Assembly: GCA_029204225.1 (NCBI GenBank)
Contig: CM055102.1
Location: forward strand, 7,796,587-7,860,586
Direction: 5' to 3'
Source: Diphasiastrum complanatum
Lineage: Eukaryota > Streptophyta > Lycopodiopsida > Lycopodiales > Lycopodiaceae
DNA length: 64,000 nucleotides
Shown: positions 13,632 through 24,542 of the stretch, piece by piece
Layout: every line of letters starts with the position of its first letter
Position numbering within the stretch: position 1 is the first letter of the stretch
Made by a program: the position numbers and the translations under genes
The notes under the pieces: model-generated
Databases searched by the model: none
What the model was told of the DNA's origin: nothing
Seen by the model: only the letters and a program-made list of their open reading frames with translations

Positions 13632-14294
13632 TGTTGTACCATGCAAGTATGTAGCTCATTAATGAAAAATGCCAAGTTTGGCCTACATAGAACTCAAGCT
13701 ACATGGTTATGTATTATCTAGTTTGATAAATGCAACTTGCATATAGTTTGTAGACATAGAATTAGCATGATTATGCTTGTAGAAACTCGTGGCAACTCAC
13801 ATGCATTAATTGTAAGTGATCCATAGTGACATGCAAGGCATGCACAAAGTTTAATGGACACTTGCATGATGATTTGGACATTTCTAGTTAGAACTAGTAC
13901 ACTTGTAAAAAGTTGGTAGAATTTCATGCATGACAAGTGACAAATGTCACATAGACTCTAGATGTCACTTTAGATGTCATTTTGGAGTGGATAGATATGA
14001 TTCTACCTTGAGCTACCTCAATCTCCATAAATATGTGTAGCTCTCCACACAATCAATGATGAAGAACCAAAGTTTTGTAGCTATCTCATGCCATTTTGGA
14101 TCTAAACAAATATTGGTTGTTATCTCTCTAGCTCTCTCTCTCTCTAACTCGTGTTGAGGCTAATGCTCATACATTGAAATCTTGTATTTTTATTCATTCT
14201 TTGATTCATTGCTATTATATTCTGTTGATTAGCATGCTAGATTGTGGATTAGCCATTTTTTCTGAACTAGATTTTGTTGATCAATCTAGAATCA
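13632..14294 (+). repeat. 5' LTR of copia element F
   Basis: A 663-bp stretch begins TG at the break in the G1 LTR and ends CA at 14294. It is followed by GGTTATAGTGCC, a degraded copia PBS, and then directly by reverse-transcriptase coding sequence. No second copy of the LTR is present in the window, so the call rests on its boundaries and on what follows. Confidence 0.6.
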
Positions 14295-14324
14295 GGTTAT
14301 AGTGCCAATCACAAAGCTTAATTA

Positions 14325-14490
14325 AGATCATTGGAAAGAAGCAATGGACAAGGAGTACAACTCATGTTAGCAGATTCCTTGAGGCCAACAATTGCTGAGG
14401 AACAACACATGGACTGTCACCAAGTTGCCAGCAAACATAAACGTAATCGACTGCAAATGGATTTTTAAGATCAAATACAAAGCATGAGTG
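14325..14490 (+). pseudogene. copia element F, RT N-terminal fragment
   Basis: The translation shows WKEAMDKEYNS, then NNTWTVTKLPANIN and VIDCKWIFKIKYKA, the start of the copia RT domain (RVT_2). Gag, protease and integrase are absent between the PBS and this point, so the element carried an internal deletion. The frame ends abruptly at 14490, where an unrelated block begins. The rest of the RT resumes near 22625. Confidence 0.8.
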
Positions 14491-14960
14491 CCATTAGGGT
14501 AGACCCTAAACCCCTGGCTATCAAAGCCTTAGATCGTGCATAATTACCCTCTTGGTAGCTCAAGTCAACTATCTTATAAAAATAGGTGGCCGACCTCATA
14601 AAAAATCCCAATCATCTAGGAACATCATGATATAATTCACTTTAGAAAAATATTTATTTAACTAATTCCATTTCATTATGAACATGCAAAAAAAAAAAAA
14701 AAAACCTAAACCTCATCATAATATAATTCACTTTAGAAAAAAAAAAAATACCTAATCATAATAGAATTCACTTTAGAAACATATTTATTTAACTAATTTC
14801 ATGTCATTATCAACATGCCAAAAAAAAAAAAAAATTGCGTAGATAATCCACGCAGAAGATATCCACGCGTGGATATCTTTAACTTTCGATCCGGTCCGGT
14901 GGACAAACTGAAATTTGCGTGGATTTTTGGTGAGAATGTCACCTTGTCAACTTGTCATCA
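14491..14960 (+). repeat. left direct repeat of the 14.5-22.6 kb block
   Basis: Begins beside TTAGGGT-AG-ACCCTAA, a palindrome made of plant telomere-like heptamers. It shares about 400 bases of interrupted similarity, in the same orientation, with 21930-22350. Shared pieces include CTATCAAAGCCTTAGATC, GGTGGCCGACCTCATAAAAA, TTCACTTTAGAAAAATATTT and TAATCCACGCAGAAGATAT. It contains several poly-A tracts and a perfect 24-bp palindrome (14856-14879). Short dyads containing GCGTGGAT and ATCCACGC resemble subterminal repeats of DNA transposons. The element type is not identified. Confidence 0.6.
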
Positions 14961-15450
14961 CGATGGGGGACCTATGTTGGTAGTTCTGGAAGAGTCCAGT
15001 GGTCATTTATCATGAAGGGTTCTATTGAAGCCATACGATACTAAGACCTCATAGATATCAGTAGTAAGTGTTTCGCACAATGAAAAAGTCATAAGAATCG
15101 ATTACAGTTGAAACATTGGTAGTCTACACAATCAAGCTCAAAAGATGAAGCCATACTTATCTCTAGTTCATATCAGAAGGTTGCATCCAACAAATCTCAC
15201 GTCAAGTTCACCAATGTTAGGGATTTTTCCGACAAGGGATTGGTCCCGCCAGAAAGCCCCAGCAAGGGAAAGGCCCACACTGCACTTACACGAATGACTA
15301 GGGTCTATTATCGCTTCCAACCCTGGGGGCCATTCTAGTCACTCCGTACTCCCCAATCAATGAGAGTTTTCAGGCTCTAAGAAGTATGATTACAAGGAGA
15401 GATTATTAATATGCTATCTCCACCTAGTTTCTAGGTCCAAACTCTGACTC

Positions 15451-15867
15451 CTAGATCATCATTGCTTCCATATGGGGGCTAATAATAGAATCATTAGCAA
15501 GATGTTCATTGGGAATTTCTAAAACCAAATCAGGGTGTTGAAACCATGCTCTTCTAGGATCATTCATCGGATTCCCGTTGTCATTGTTAGATGCTACAGA
15601 TGAGTGTACTGGTGGCTCAACTATTGGGGTTTGTGTAAGAGATTGTGTTATTTCTGCATATCGAGTGGAAATGGCATCTGTCAAATACAAATATCCATCA
15701 ATCACCAATTCGTATACTTCTAGATAACTACGTTCTCCACAATGTTGTACCCTAATCAGACTATCACCAGGAAGTAGGTTATGATGGAACTCTAGGGTGT
15801 AGAAATGGTATCGTAAGATTCCCCTAATTTGGATACTAAAACCTTGAAAAAGCATCAAAGGTTTCAC
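15451..15867 (-). CDS. hypothetical ORF, 138 codons, unrecognised
   Basis: Open on the minus strand but not recognised. The first ~25 residues overlap the LTR-like sequence at 15824-16186, so the natural start may be further in. The central part reads HHNLLPGDSLIRVQHCGERSYLEVYELVIDG, then a Pro/Ser/Asn-rich stretch. There are no membrane segments and no known motif. It lies inside a block of transposon debris, so it may be a fragment of a transposon-borne protein or a chance frame. Confidence 0.25.
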   Translation of the reverse strand: MKPLMLFQGFSIQIRGILRYHFYTLEFHHNLLPGDSLIRVQHCGERSYLEVYELVIDGYLYLTDAISTRYAEITQSLTQTPIVEPPVHSSVASNNDNGNPMNDPRRAWFQHPDLVLEIPNEHLANDSIISPHMEAMMI

Positions 15868-16186
15868 TTATATCTGATAGATAGAAAACTAGCACTAGTT
15901 GCCAAGGGATATGCTCAATTTAAGGGGGTTGACTATGATGAAACACTTGATTTTGTCATAGTTTGTGGTGGTGATTTCATCAACTCACCAAATTGGCAAG
16001 AGATTTTGAACACCACAATAAAACTAGAAATAATTGATCTTCACATCTTGTCACACACGTGGAAAGTATAATACTTTGTTTCTCATTAAAGAGCAAACTT
16101 GCCAAAATCACCATCTCTTGATAATCTCTCAAAGTATGTACAAAATGAGCTCTCAATCCATATCAAATGATCTCGGATATGAGATT
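15824..16186 (-). repeat. copia LTR copy with an embedded RT patch
   Basis: It matches the LTR at 21544-21920 in the same orientation (GGATACTAAAA, AAAAAGCATCAAAGGTTTCA, CTCTCAAAGTATGTACAAAA). About 90 bases at 15894-15982 are replaced by reverse-transcriptase sequence read on the plus strand (LVAKGYAQFKGVDYDETL). That RT piece is the inverse of 21143-21231. Taken with the primer site at 21532-21543, this would be the 3' LTR of a minus-strand copia derivative that has the tnp2 pseudogene inside it. Confidence 0.65.
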
Positions 16187-17245
16187 TAACTATCCATCTT
16201 TGTTTCCTTTGGTTTTTCATTTGGTAAAGCAGAGCATTACTCTTTCGTCCTCTGAAAGACTTCCTGCCACATTTGGTGGACTGTTCGAAGATATCGGAGC
16301 CAATTTAGTAGTACATAGTTACGAGATGATTTTAATTTATCAACTTTATATAACATAGTAATGACATGCTTGTTCAGTTTTGACACATACAATGGTACCA
16401 ATGATATAGCTAGCATGCTAAGAAAAATACGATCCAAGCTTTCAATATGCATATCTCACGTTCTATTCGAATCATAGATCACACTTCCCCATGCATAACG
16501 TGTCATAAAAAAGAAACACTCATAATAACGAGAGCCAGCATTCCACATATTCATCATAGCGACATTGAGATAAGTTGGGAAAGTACCTTAGTGATGAGCA
16601 AGGTAACTAGCTTGCAGCAATAGCTGCTTAGTCATGAATGTGTAGAGCCTCCTCTTGCATTGCCTTACCACTTTTACTAGGAATGTAAAGGGCACTTATG
16701 TAATGATTTGTGCCACTAGATCTATCAAGGTTGGGGAGAATTGTTCATCAAGTATAGTTTCAACCGTCCTCTACCCAAATGTTTGCAAAGGACAATAAGT
16801 CAAATGTGAATATTTAAATTTTGTTGATATGCAAAGATGTATACTCCATGCATTCTTGATTGTATTTGGTTTGTGTCATTAAATATGTCAAATGTTAGGA
16901 GCATTATTCGTCATTTGCCTAGATATTTACATAAGATAATAAGTGAAAGCCAATGTATGCAAAATTTATAAATATGTAAATATGTAGAAGCATGCAATTC
17001 TTTGAGTTCATTGAATATCAACAAGTTGGAAAGAAGAATGGTCTAATAGATACACTGGTATGTTCACACTTTTTAAACAAAGAAATAATTTATATTCATG
17101 CAACATTTAGATCTATCAAGTGTTGGGAGGAAATGTTTACCAAACATTGTTTCAACCTATTTCTTGTTGTTTTGGTATATAGGATTCTTCATTCTCATTT
17201 AGCGTTGGAGACAAAAATCCTCATAATCGCCAACATAGACGATGA
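16187..17245. other. no gene recognised
   Basis: AT-rich sequence between the LTR copy and the start of the tnp2 remnant. Probably non-coding 5' sequence of the CACTA element; no open frame of interest. Confidence 0.35.
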
Positions 17246-20200
17246 ATGTCATACAACGGTCCTCATATAAAGCGATTACCTCATTGTCAACGTCAAGGCT
17301 TTAAAAAGATGATGGAAATTGATGAGTGTATTAATCAAGAGACTAATGCATCTGAATCTAGCTCATCTACCTCTTCGCAAACAAGTTCCAACGATGAAAA
17401 TGAGCTTCCAATGAATGAAGAATTTGAAGCCATGGGAGACATGTTGGATGATATGTACGAGAATAATAGTGCAGCTAGACACAATGAACAAAATGAGGAG
17501 GCACTTTTGTCTAAAGAAGAAAAGAAATTGCAAGAAGAATCAAAGATAGCATTGTACCCTAGAACAAAGACATCTTGTTTGGCGACTTCTCTGCTTCTAT
17601 TAAGTCTTCAAGCCAAATAGATCGAGTGACCAAAGCCTCACATCATTATTTGAGTAAAAAACATTTCATTTACTTGTCATTTTTGTTTTGAAACAAACTC
17701 TACAATTTGGACATCTAGTAATAATTTTTTACAATGACTTCTTTTGTCATGTACAGACTATTGAAAAACAAAATTCTCCCAGAAGGGAATGTCATGCCTG
17801 ATACAAGAGATGAGGCACAAAAGATGTTGTCTAACATCGGGATGGACTATAAGCAATATCATGCATTTCCAAAAGATTGTACTTTATATCGAAGAAGATA
17901 CGAATCACTCAAGAAATGTCCCATTTGTGATACTCCTCGATATAGAGATGATTTGCAAGGGGCAACCATTCCGTACAAAGTTTTACGACATTTTCCAGTA
18001 ATTCCATGATTGCAACGTTTATTTCGTTGTAAGTCTCTTGCACAACTTATGAACTGGCATGCACACCATACCTCTACAGATGGGATGATGAGGGTACCTT
18101 CAGATTCACCTGCATGGAAACATATCAACAAAGAGTATCCAAGCTTTGCCAATGAGTCAAGAAATGTGAAATTTGGTCTTGCAACAGATGGTGTGAACCC
18201 CTTTGGTGTATGAGCAACTACGTGATCCATTTGGCCTGTTTGCTTGATAAATTATAATATTCCTCCTTGGTTGAGTACAAAAAAGGAACACATTTTGTTG
18301 GCATTTCTATTTCTTGGCCAACGCAAGGTTAAGAACATGGACGTGTATCTTAAGCCGCTTAATGATGAGTTGGAAGATTTGTGGAAGGGGATAAAAGCAT
18401 ATGACATTTTGCACCCCTTATATGAGAGGGAGTTTACACTACATGCCATTGTAATGTGGACAATGCATGACTATCCAGGATTAAGTGAATTCTCAGGTAA
18501 TCATTCAAACAATGTATATCTTATGTACATAGGAGTTTGTTTACAGTTACATAAATCTAGTTTCTAGCATTTACATGATATACTACAATGGCTAGAATTA
18601 TTCTTTGACAACTTTTTTAAGTAGTGATTGATAGTATCCATTTGTTGGGCAGACTTTCAAACGACTAGAAAAAATGCTTGTTTTTTGTGTGAGCCAAATC
18701 TTGTGGGAAGATACTCTTATAGTCTCAAAAAAGCTGTTTATGAAAACCATCGTAAATACTTGCATGAAGGCCATCCATTCAAAGACACTTGTAGAAGAGG
18801 TTTTGGAGGAAGAGTTGAGAGAGAGATGCCTCCAAAGAGGATGTTTGTGGAAGATTGACGAAAACTATGAAAGGAATCTCAAGCAAAGCCAATCAATGGT
18901 ATGAAAAGATTATCTATATTTCAATGTTTGAAATATTGGAATAATCTTTTGATTAATCACCTACTTGATCCCATGGAGATATTTAAAAATGTGGGTGAAT
19001 CTATATGGAAACACTTGATTGGTGAAAAAGATACCATTGCTGCAAGGCATGATCTAAAAGAATCAAATACCAAAAAAGAATATTGGATAAAGGATGGTGA
19101 AGATCATGCTCCAAAAGTACCTTGGACATTCACTAAGGAGGAGCTTCACCATGTGTGCTCCATTATTCATGACATTAGAATACCAAGTTTTTGCCCATTC
19201 TCTACGGGCATCATTGACAACGGATGGAAAGTTGCAAGGTCTCAAATCTCATGATTGGCTATTTACATGTACTTGGTGTATTTTTTTATTTAATATTTAG
19301 TGACTGGAAATTCAAATAGACACAAAATAAATTGAATATGTCGCAGATGGATGTGTTCTAAGGAAATTCATGAGGTGAATCTTCGCAAGAGACATGAGGA
19401 TATGATGGAGATTGTGTGCATGTTTGAGAGATATTTTTCAATTTCCATCATGTTTCTATTGCTGGTCCAATGCACACTAGGTATAAGTGCATAAATTTTG
19501 TTTTGCATGTGTATTTAAACTAAATCAATTGATACATGAACTCATTAAATAATACACTTATTTTTAACCATTTGTGACTTTTTAGGTGAATGTTTTTTAT
19601 GGAAAGATACATTAATCTCTCTTTTATGTTACTAAAATTTTGCACCAACTACATCCATCTGCTCCGCTATTGTGGCATGATGAGAAAGCCGAAGAGGTAA
19701 CAAGTGGAAAACCTCAACGGATGGGAAAGGTCCATAGGTTGACACCCTTCCAACGAATTTTTTTTTTTTACATTCATGCTTTATAACTGTGGAGTTATGG
19801 ATAAATGGTTAGACCTATATGAAGAAGAGAAAACAGAGAGGGCCTTGTCTAGAAAGTGCCAATGATAGAATAGAGGTAGACACATGGCCACAAGTTCACA
19901 TGATATTGAGCCATTGCCCAAGCAATGCACTATAGAGTGAATGCATGGCACACTACAAAAAGCAACAAAAGAAGGACAAAAAAATATCAAACGCAGAATG
20001 GGACTTTGCAAGAGGATGCGAATGGAAGGTATTATTCTTTAGATACTTTATTATTAGAACATTCTTGTTTATAACAATATTTGTCAATCATTCACAGTGA
20101 TTATTTATGAGATTCATGTTTGTCATGTGGCAGTGCAAAATGTATAATGCTATATGGGCTTTTGGTTTTCCCTTTCGTGTTGAAAGGATTGATAACAAGA

Positions 20201-20760
20201 GACGCACATACAATTGTGGTGTAATAGCATCTTTCCAACAAGAAAATCAAAGCAGTGCACGAGATCGAAATCCCATCACAAGAGACATAGAATACGTAGG
20301 AACTATACAAAATATTTATGATGTGTCATTTGGTGAAAGTGGACACTATTTTTTATTTGATGTGAAATGGTTCAAGGTAGTTTGTAGAGGGCCAAATGCA
20401 ACCATGAAATCGGATCCAAGTGGATTTTTTGCGATTGATTCATCAAAAACATTGAGCATGGAGTCCTTTGACACATTGGTGTTGCCTTATCACTATGAGC
20501 AGATGCACATGCTATGTTGTCATGTTTTTCATTGTATTGCAAGTGATTTCAGTATTTGAGTTTTCAATATGTTCTAAAATAGTTATTTTTGTAGGTGTTT
20601 TTTCAACCAGATCGACTAAACAAGATATGGTGGTTCGAGCACGACGAGTATTTGACAGTGCAAATGTTGAGAATGAAATGGAAACCTTTTTTTTGGCTAT
20701 GAGATTGAGCTACCTAGAGATGATGTAAATCTTCAAACCATACTTGAAGCACCCACTTCC
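17246..20760 (+). pseudogene. CACTA (En/Spm) tnp2-type transposase remnant
   Basis: Successive open pieces follow the tnp2 (Transposase_21) family order. An acidic N-terminal part is open from 17246 to 17620. Next comes ILPEGNVMPDTRDEAQKML, then YHAFPKDCTLYRRRY and KKCPICDTPRYRDD (about 17775-17950). RLFRCKSLAQLMNWH, DSPAWKHINKEYPSFA and GLATDGVNPFG follow (18010-18210). Then come YNIPPWLSTKKEH and MDVYLKPLNDELEDLW (18250-18390) and FLCEPNLVGRYSYSLKK (18680). A DUF4218-like part has LLDPMEIFKNVGESIW (18960). A DUF4216-like part has RRTYNCGVIASFQQE and YVGTIQNIYDVSFGESGHY (20190-20380). An acidic tail follows. Stops and frameshifts break it, though some gaps could be introns. The protein would excise and insert CACTA elements. 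No CACTA terminal repeats were found. Confidence 0.9.
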
Positions 20761-21127
20761 ATAGATGTTAAGAATAGAAATTCTAGTAGTGAGAATGATG
20801 AAGTAAGTTTTGAAAGTGAGAGTGATGATGAAAATCATCTAAGAGGAGATGAATTGCAAGATGTTGTCACTAATGAAATTGATTCTTGCAATTTTGAATA
20901 AAAATTGATTCTTGCAATTTTGAATGAAATTCATTCTTGCAATGCTTTCAAATGATAGTTATTTAGCCAAAACAGAATCTCATTTTTGGTCAAGTAAGTG
21001 AAAAGAATCGACAGAGTTTGACTTCAAATCCATTTTTTTGGAGATAATTTCGGTGAAGAGAGATGTACGGTTTCATGTTCCAAGAAAGTTCTCATTTTTC
21101 AACAAATGTTGCAAAGGCAGTAAATCA

Positions 21128-21531
21128 CTATAAGCATGTGAATTAATGAAATCACCACCACAAACTATGACAGAATCAAGTGTTTCATCATAGTCAATCC
21201 CCTTGAATTGAGCATATCCCTTGGCAACTAGTCTTGTTTTATAATTGTTCACACTACCATCTTTATTAAGCTTGATCTTAAAGACTCATTTGCAAACAGT
21301 AACATTTTGTATCTTTGATGGATGATCAATAATTTTACAAGTATCTCAAGCAATGCATCATATACTCACTTTTCATTGCATCAAATCACTCTTTTGTTGC
21401 TAAAGTTTCATTCACACTTGAAGGAACGTCATCAAAGTTAAGGTTGTAATAAGGGCAATAAAAATTATACAATCATCAACTTGTAATTGCTTTTCTCTTC
21501 CTTGTATTTGAGCCTTGATGGTTGCATTTGG
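21128..21531 (-). pseudogene. copia RT fragment directly behind a PBS
   Basis: On the minus strand the leader after the primer site runs into copia RT sequence: KWVFKIKLNKDGSVNNYK (with the first W as stop or Cys in this decayed frame), then LVAKGYAQFKGIDYDETLDSVIV. Gag, protease and integrase are missing, so this is an internally deleted derivative. The RT end is lost at about 21128, next to the CACTA remnant. Confidence 0.7.
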
Positions 21532-21543
21532 GCTCTGATACCA
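21532..21543 (-). other. copia primer-binding site (minus strand)
   Basis: GCTCTGATACCA on the plus strand is the exact complement of TGGTATCAGAGC. It sits against the LTR beginning TGTCAAAATC at 21544, which fixes the orientation of this element as minus. Confidence 0.85.
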
Positions 21544-21920
21544 TGTCAAAATCAGAGGTTATAAACCTCATTTGGATACTAAAATATTGAAAAAGCATCA
21601 AAGGTTTCACTTATATCTAATAGATAGAAAACTAGCACACACAATTCTACCTATTTTGCATCTAATTGGCAAGAGCTTTTGAACACCACAATCAAACTAG
21701 ATTCAATTGATCCTCACATTAAGTCACACATGTGGAAAGCATAGTACTTTGTTCAGATTCAAATCTATTCATTAGACGCAAAAAACATCACATTCATCAT
21801 GTATCAATTTCTCATGAAAGAGCAAACTTGCCGAAATCACCACCTCTTGATAATCTCTCAAAGTATGTACAAAATGAGCTCTCAATCCATATCAAATGAT
21901 CTCAGATATGAGATTAGGGT
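21544..21920 (-). repeat. copia LTR (5' LTR of the minus-strand derivative)
   Basis: About 377 bp next to the PBS. Its counterpart lies at 15824-16186. The upper end merges with ATGAGATTAGGGTAG, where the right direct repeat of the block begins, so the exact edge is uncertain. Confidence 0.7.
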
Positions 21921-21929
21921 AGAGTTCCA

Positions 21930-22610
21930 TTAGGGTAGACCCTAAACCTAGCTATCAAAGCCTTAGATCATGCATAATTATCCTCTTGGTAGCTCAAGTC
22001 AAGTGACTTACAAACGTAGGTGGCCGACCTCATAAAAAATCCCTATAATCTAGGAACATGATTTATGGACTTAACATAAATTTCATGAAATTCAGTTATG
22101 GATGGTGAGTTGATTACCTCTAATCAACTCATAACTAAGTAAACAAGATGAGAACGCTTTTACAAATATAATGAATTGGAATATAATTCACTTTAGAAAA
22201 ATATTTATTTATCTAATTCCAAAAAAAAAAGTTGTGTGAATAATCCACGCAGAAGATATTTATGCGTGGATAACTTTAACGTGGAAGTGGAATGTTGTCC
22301 CGGTCCGGTGAAGTCATTGAGATAACTGAATTTGCATGGATTATCTACGCGTGGATTATCCACGCATAAAATCGTCATCTGGCGCATCCAAGCTTTCCTC
22401 CCAAACAATTGCTGCAATTTTCAAAATTAAATTTTGCGTGGATTATCCATGCTCATAAATTTTTCAACACCGTGTCAAAAAAACACCGGTGGACTTGTCG
22501 AATGTGTGTTCAAAAAAAGTTTGGCGTCGATAATCCATGCGTAGATGTTCTACGTAAATAAAATTTTGAAAAATCGGCTAGGGTTGCATGTCGCTTGGAT
22601 ATTACACGTG
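21930..22610 (+). repeat. right direct repeat of the 14.5-22.6 kb block
   Basis: Same orientation as 14491-14960 and begins with the same CCATTAGGGTAGACCCTAAAC palindromic start (preceded by an extra TTAGGGTAGAG). It contains several copies of a dyad built from GCGTGGAT and ATCCACGC (22255-22365, 22435-22450). It then runs on for ~250 bases that I cannot match to the left repeat, up to the point where copia RT coding resumes. Confidence 0.6.
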
Positions 22611-22624
22611 GATAAACACAGAGT

Positions 22625-23240
22625 TTTCTAGTTGTGGTCTACAATATGAAGATCCATATTGTAGATGAAAAGACAACATTCCTACATGGAGATCTAAAGG
22701 AGGTAGTCTACATGGACCAGCCACCAGGTTTTACCTGTAAATCATTTGTTGACTATGTCTGCATGATGCACAAGAGCATCTATGGACTAAAACAATCTGC
22801 CAGGTAGTGGTACAAGAAGAAGGATCATGCACTCAGATCCTTAGGCTTCCAGCCTTTAATGGCTAATTACAACGTCTATGTGAGGGTCATAGATGGCGAA
22901 ATTATTATTATTGGTGTGTCTACGTTGATGACACACTGATTGCATAGGTGAAAAAAGATATTTCAAGGCACTTTGAAATATTAGACCTAGGTGAAGCAAA
23001 ATGCTACCTAGCTTGCAGATTGACAGAGATCTTGAGGGTGGAAGATTGTATCTACACCAATCAATATACATTCAGAAGATCATTGATGATTTTTAGATGG
23101 CAGATTGCAAGGGAGTAAATACTCCAATGGTTCCTAGCACAGTATTGACGAATGAAGACTGTCCTAGAGACGATATAGAGTGGGAAGCAATGCTGCATAG
23201 GCCTTACAAAAGACTTATTGGTTCATTGATGTACTTGTAC
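22625..23240 (+). pseudogene. copia element F, RT continuation
   Basis: The translation gives YNMKIHIVDEKTTFLHGDLK, then EVVYMDQPPGF, SIYGLKQSAR-stop-WYKK and LGFQPLMANYNVYV, i.e. the central copia RT. It fits downstream of the piece at 14325-14490, with roughly 40 residues missing between. The catalytic [YF]VDD region is frameshifted (near 22920). Later parts show only traces (DLGEAK, LHQSIYI-like). No 3' LTR follows; a tnp2 scrap begins at about 23240. Confidence 0.8.
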
Positions 23241-23244
23241 ATTC

Positions 23245-23830
23245 TTATTTTTGAATAAGATTGAGATTTTTTTTAAAGATTTTAGTAGATGTGATGTTCA
23301 AGTCAAAAGTTTTAGTTGGCTAGATGATATTTTATTTTATATTATGAAAATTCATTTGACGAAAAATGTTGAGTGCAATGGGATGGCATCATGCTTCCGA
23401 AAGATTTCATCTTATATCGTGGTGAGTATCGGGGGTTAAAAGCTTGTCGTATATGTGATACTCCTCGATATCAAGATGACTTACAAGGGACCACTATCCC
23501 ATGCAAGGTGTTACGACACTTTTCCTTTTCAAGTGAACAATTTTAATTTGTACGATTATTGATTATTATTTTGATTATAATCAACATGTGATAGTATCGA
23601 AAGTATAGTGCAATGTGGGCATATGGTCGTCAACATCGCATTGAATCAATTGATATGAAACGACGAACTTATGATTGTGGTGTGATGGCATCTCTTGCTG
23701 AATTTTTTGAAGGGAAAGGGGTTCTTCAAGTCTAGGTCCTCGTGTGAGACCACTCTAAAGAGGTTTCCAGAACACTTATATATAGAGGTGACAATTATTA
23801 GAGCCTTGACTTTATTCCTCAAACTTAAAA
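23245..23830 (+). pseudogene. second CACTA tnp2 scrap
   Basis: The frames give LPKDFILYRGEYRGLKACRICDTPRYQDDLQGTTIP (about 23390-23500) and KVLRHFSF, matching the Cys-rich part of tnp2 also seen at 17870-18000. Then come RIESIDMKRRTYDCGVMASL (23635-23700), matching the DUF4216-like part, and a short tail. Hundreds of codons between the two are deleted. It is a different copy from the 17-21 kb pseudogene. Confidence 0.8.
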
Positions 23831-24481
23831 AATGAAAATCTTATGGATTGACTTTACATAATTATCTGAAGAGGCAATGATATGCACATATCAATAAATT
23901 GAATGTCATTATAATTTATTTACTAAATCATAGAATCATAAATCATGGAACCATGATTTTGATAAAAGAAAAGGAAAAAATATTCAAGAATTAAAAATAA
24001 CCCTAAAGCTCAAAATCCAATCATATCTATACCTTGAAGATACGCCTAATCCTTGCTACTTTTCCCCCTCAGCCCTCCATGCCATCTTGGCAATGCCAAG
24101 TAAGCACCAAGATCCTTAGATGTCAATATGCAATATCCTTAGATGTCATTATGCAACACTTAAGATTAGAGCATGCGCTTTGCCGATCGCAGTCAACAAC
24201 TCTATTGCGCTTGCCATAAGACATCCCTTAAATTTACGAAATCGCTGTGCTTGCCATATGCTTGCCATAGGAAATCCCTTAAATTTACAAAATCCCCATA
24301 ACATCTACAAAGTGCTGATTTGTGAATTTTACAATTATTCCCCAACGTTGAGGGCTCGTGTCAACCACATATGATCGAGGCAATTGAAGATCATCCAGCT
24401 CTGTTTCTCAGCACTTAAAAGGCGACAAAGTGCTCTGCCGCATACCTTCAGACCTTATCTGAAAAGGTTTTTCAGATTGAA

Positions 24482-24490
24482 CAATTTATT
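24482..24490 (-). terminator. possible polyadenylation signal of the 7TM gene
   Basis: AATAAATTG on the minus strand, about 55 bases past the stop codon. Plant poly(A) signals are loose, so this is only a candidate. Confidence 0.35.
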
Positions 24491-24542
24491 CCGAGCACAA
24501 TACACAGTTCGTTCGGTGCAACATGGAAAATTAGCTTCAACA

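Noticed and set aside
14491-14520. Interstitial telomere sequence
   Set aside because: Only one ACCCTAAA/TTAGGGT pair arranged as a palindrome is present, with no tandem array.
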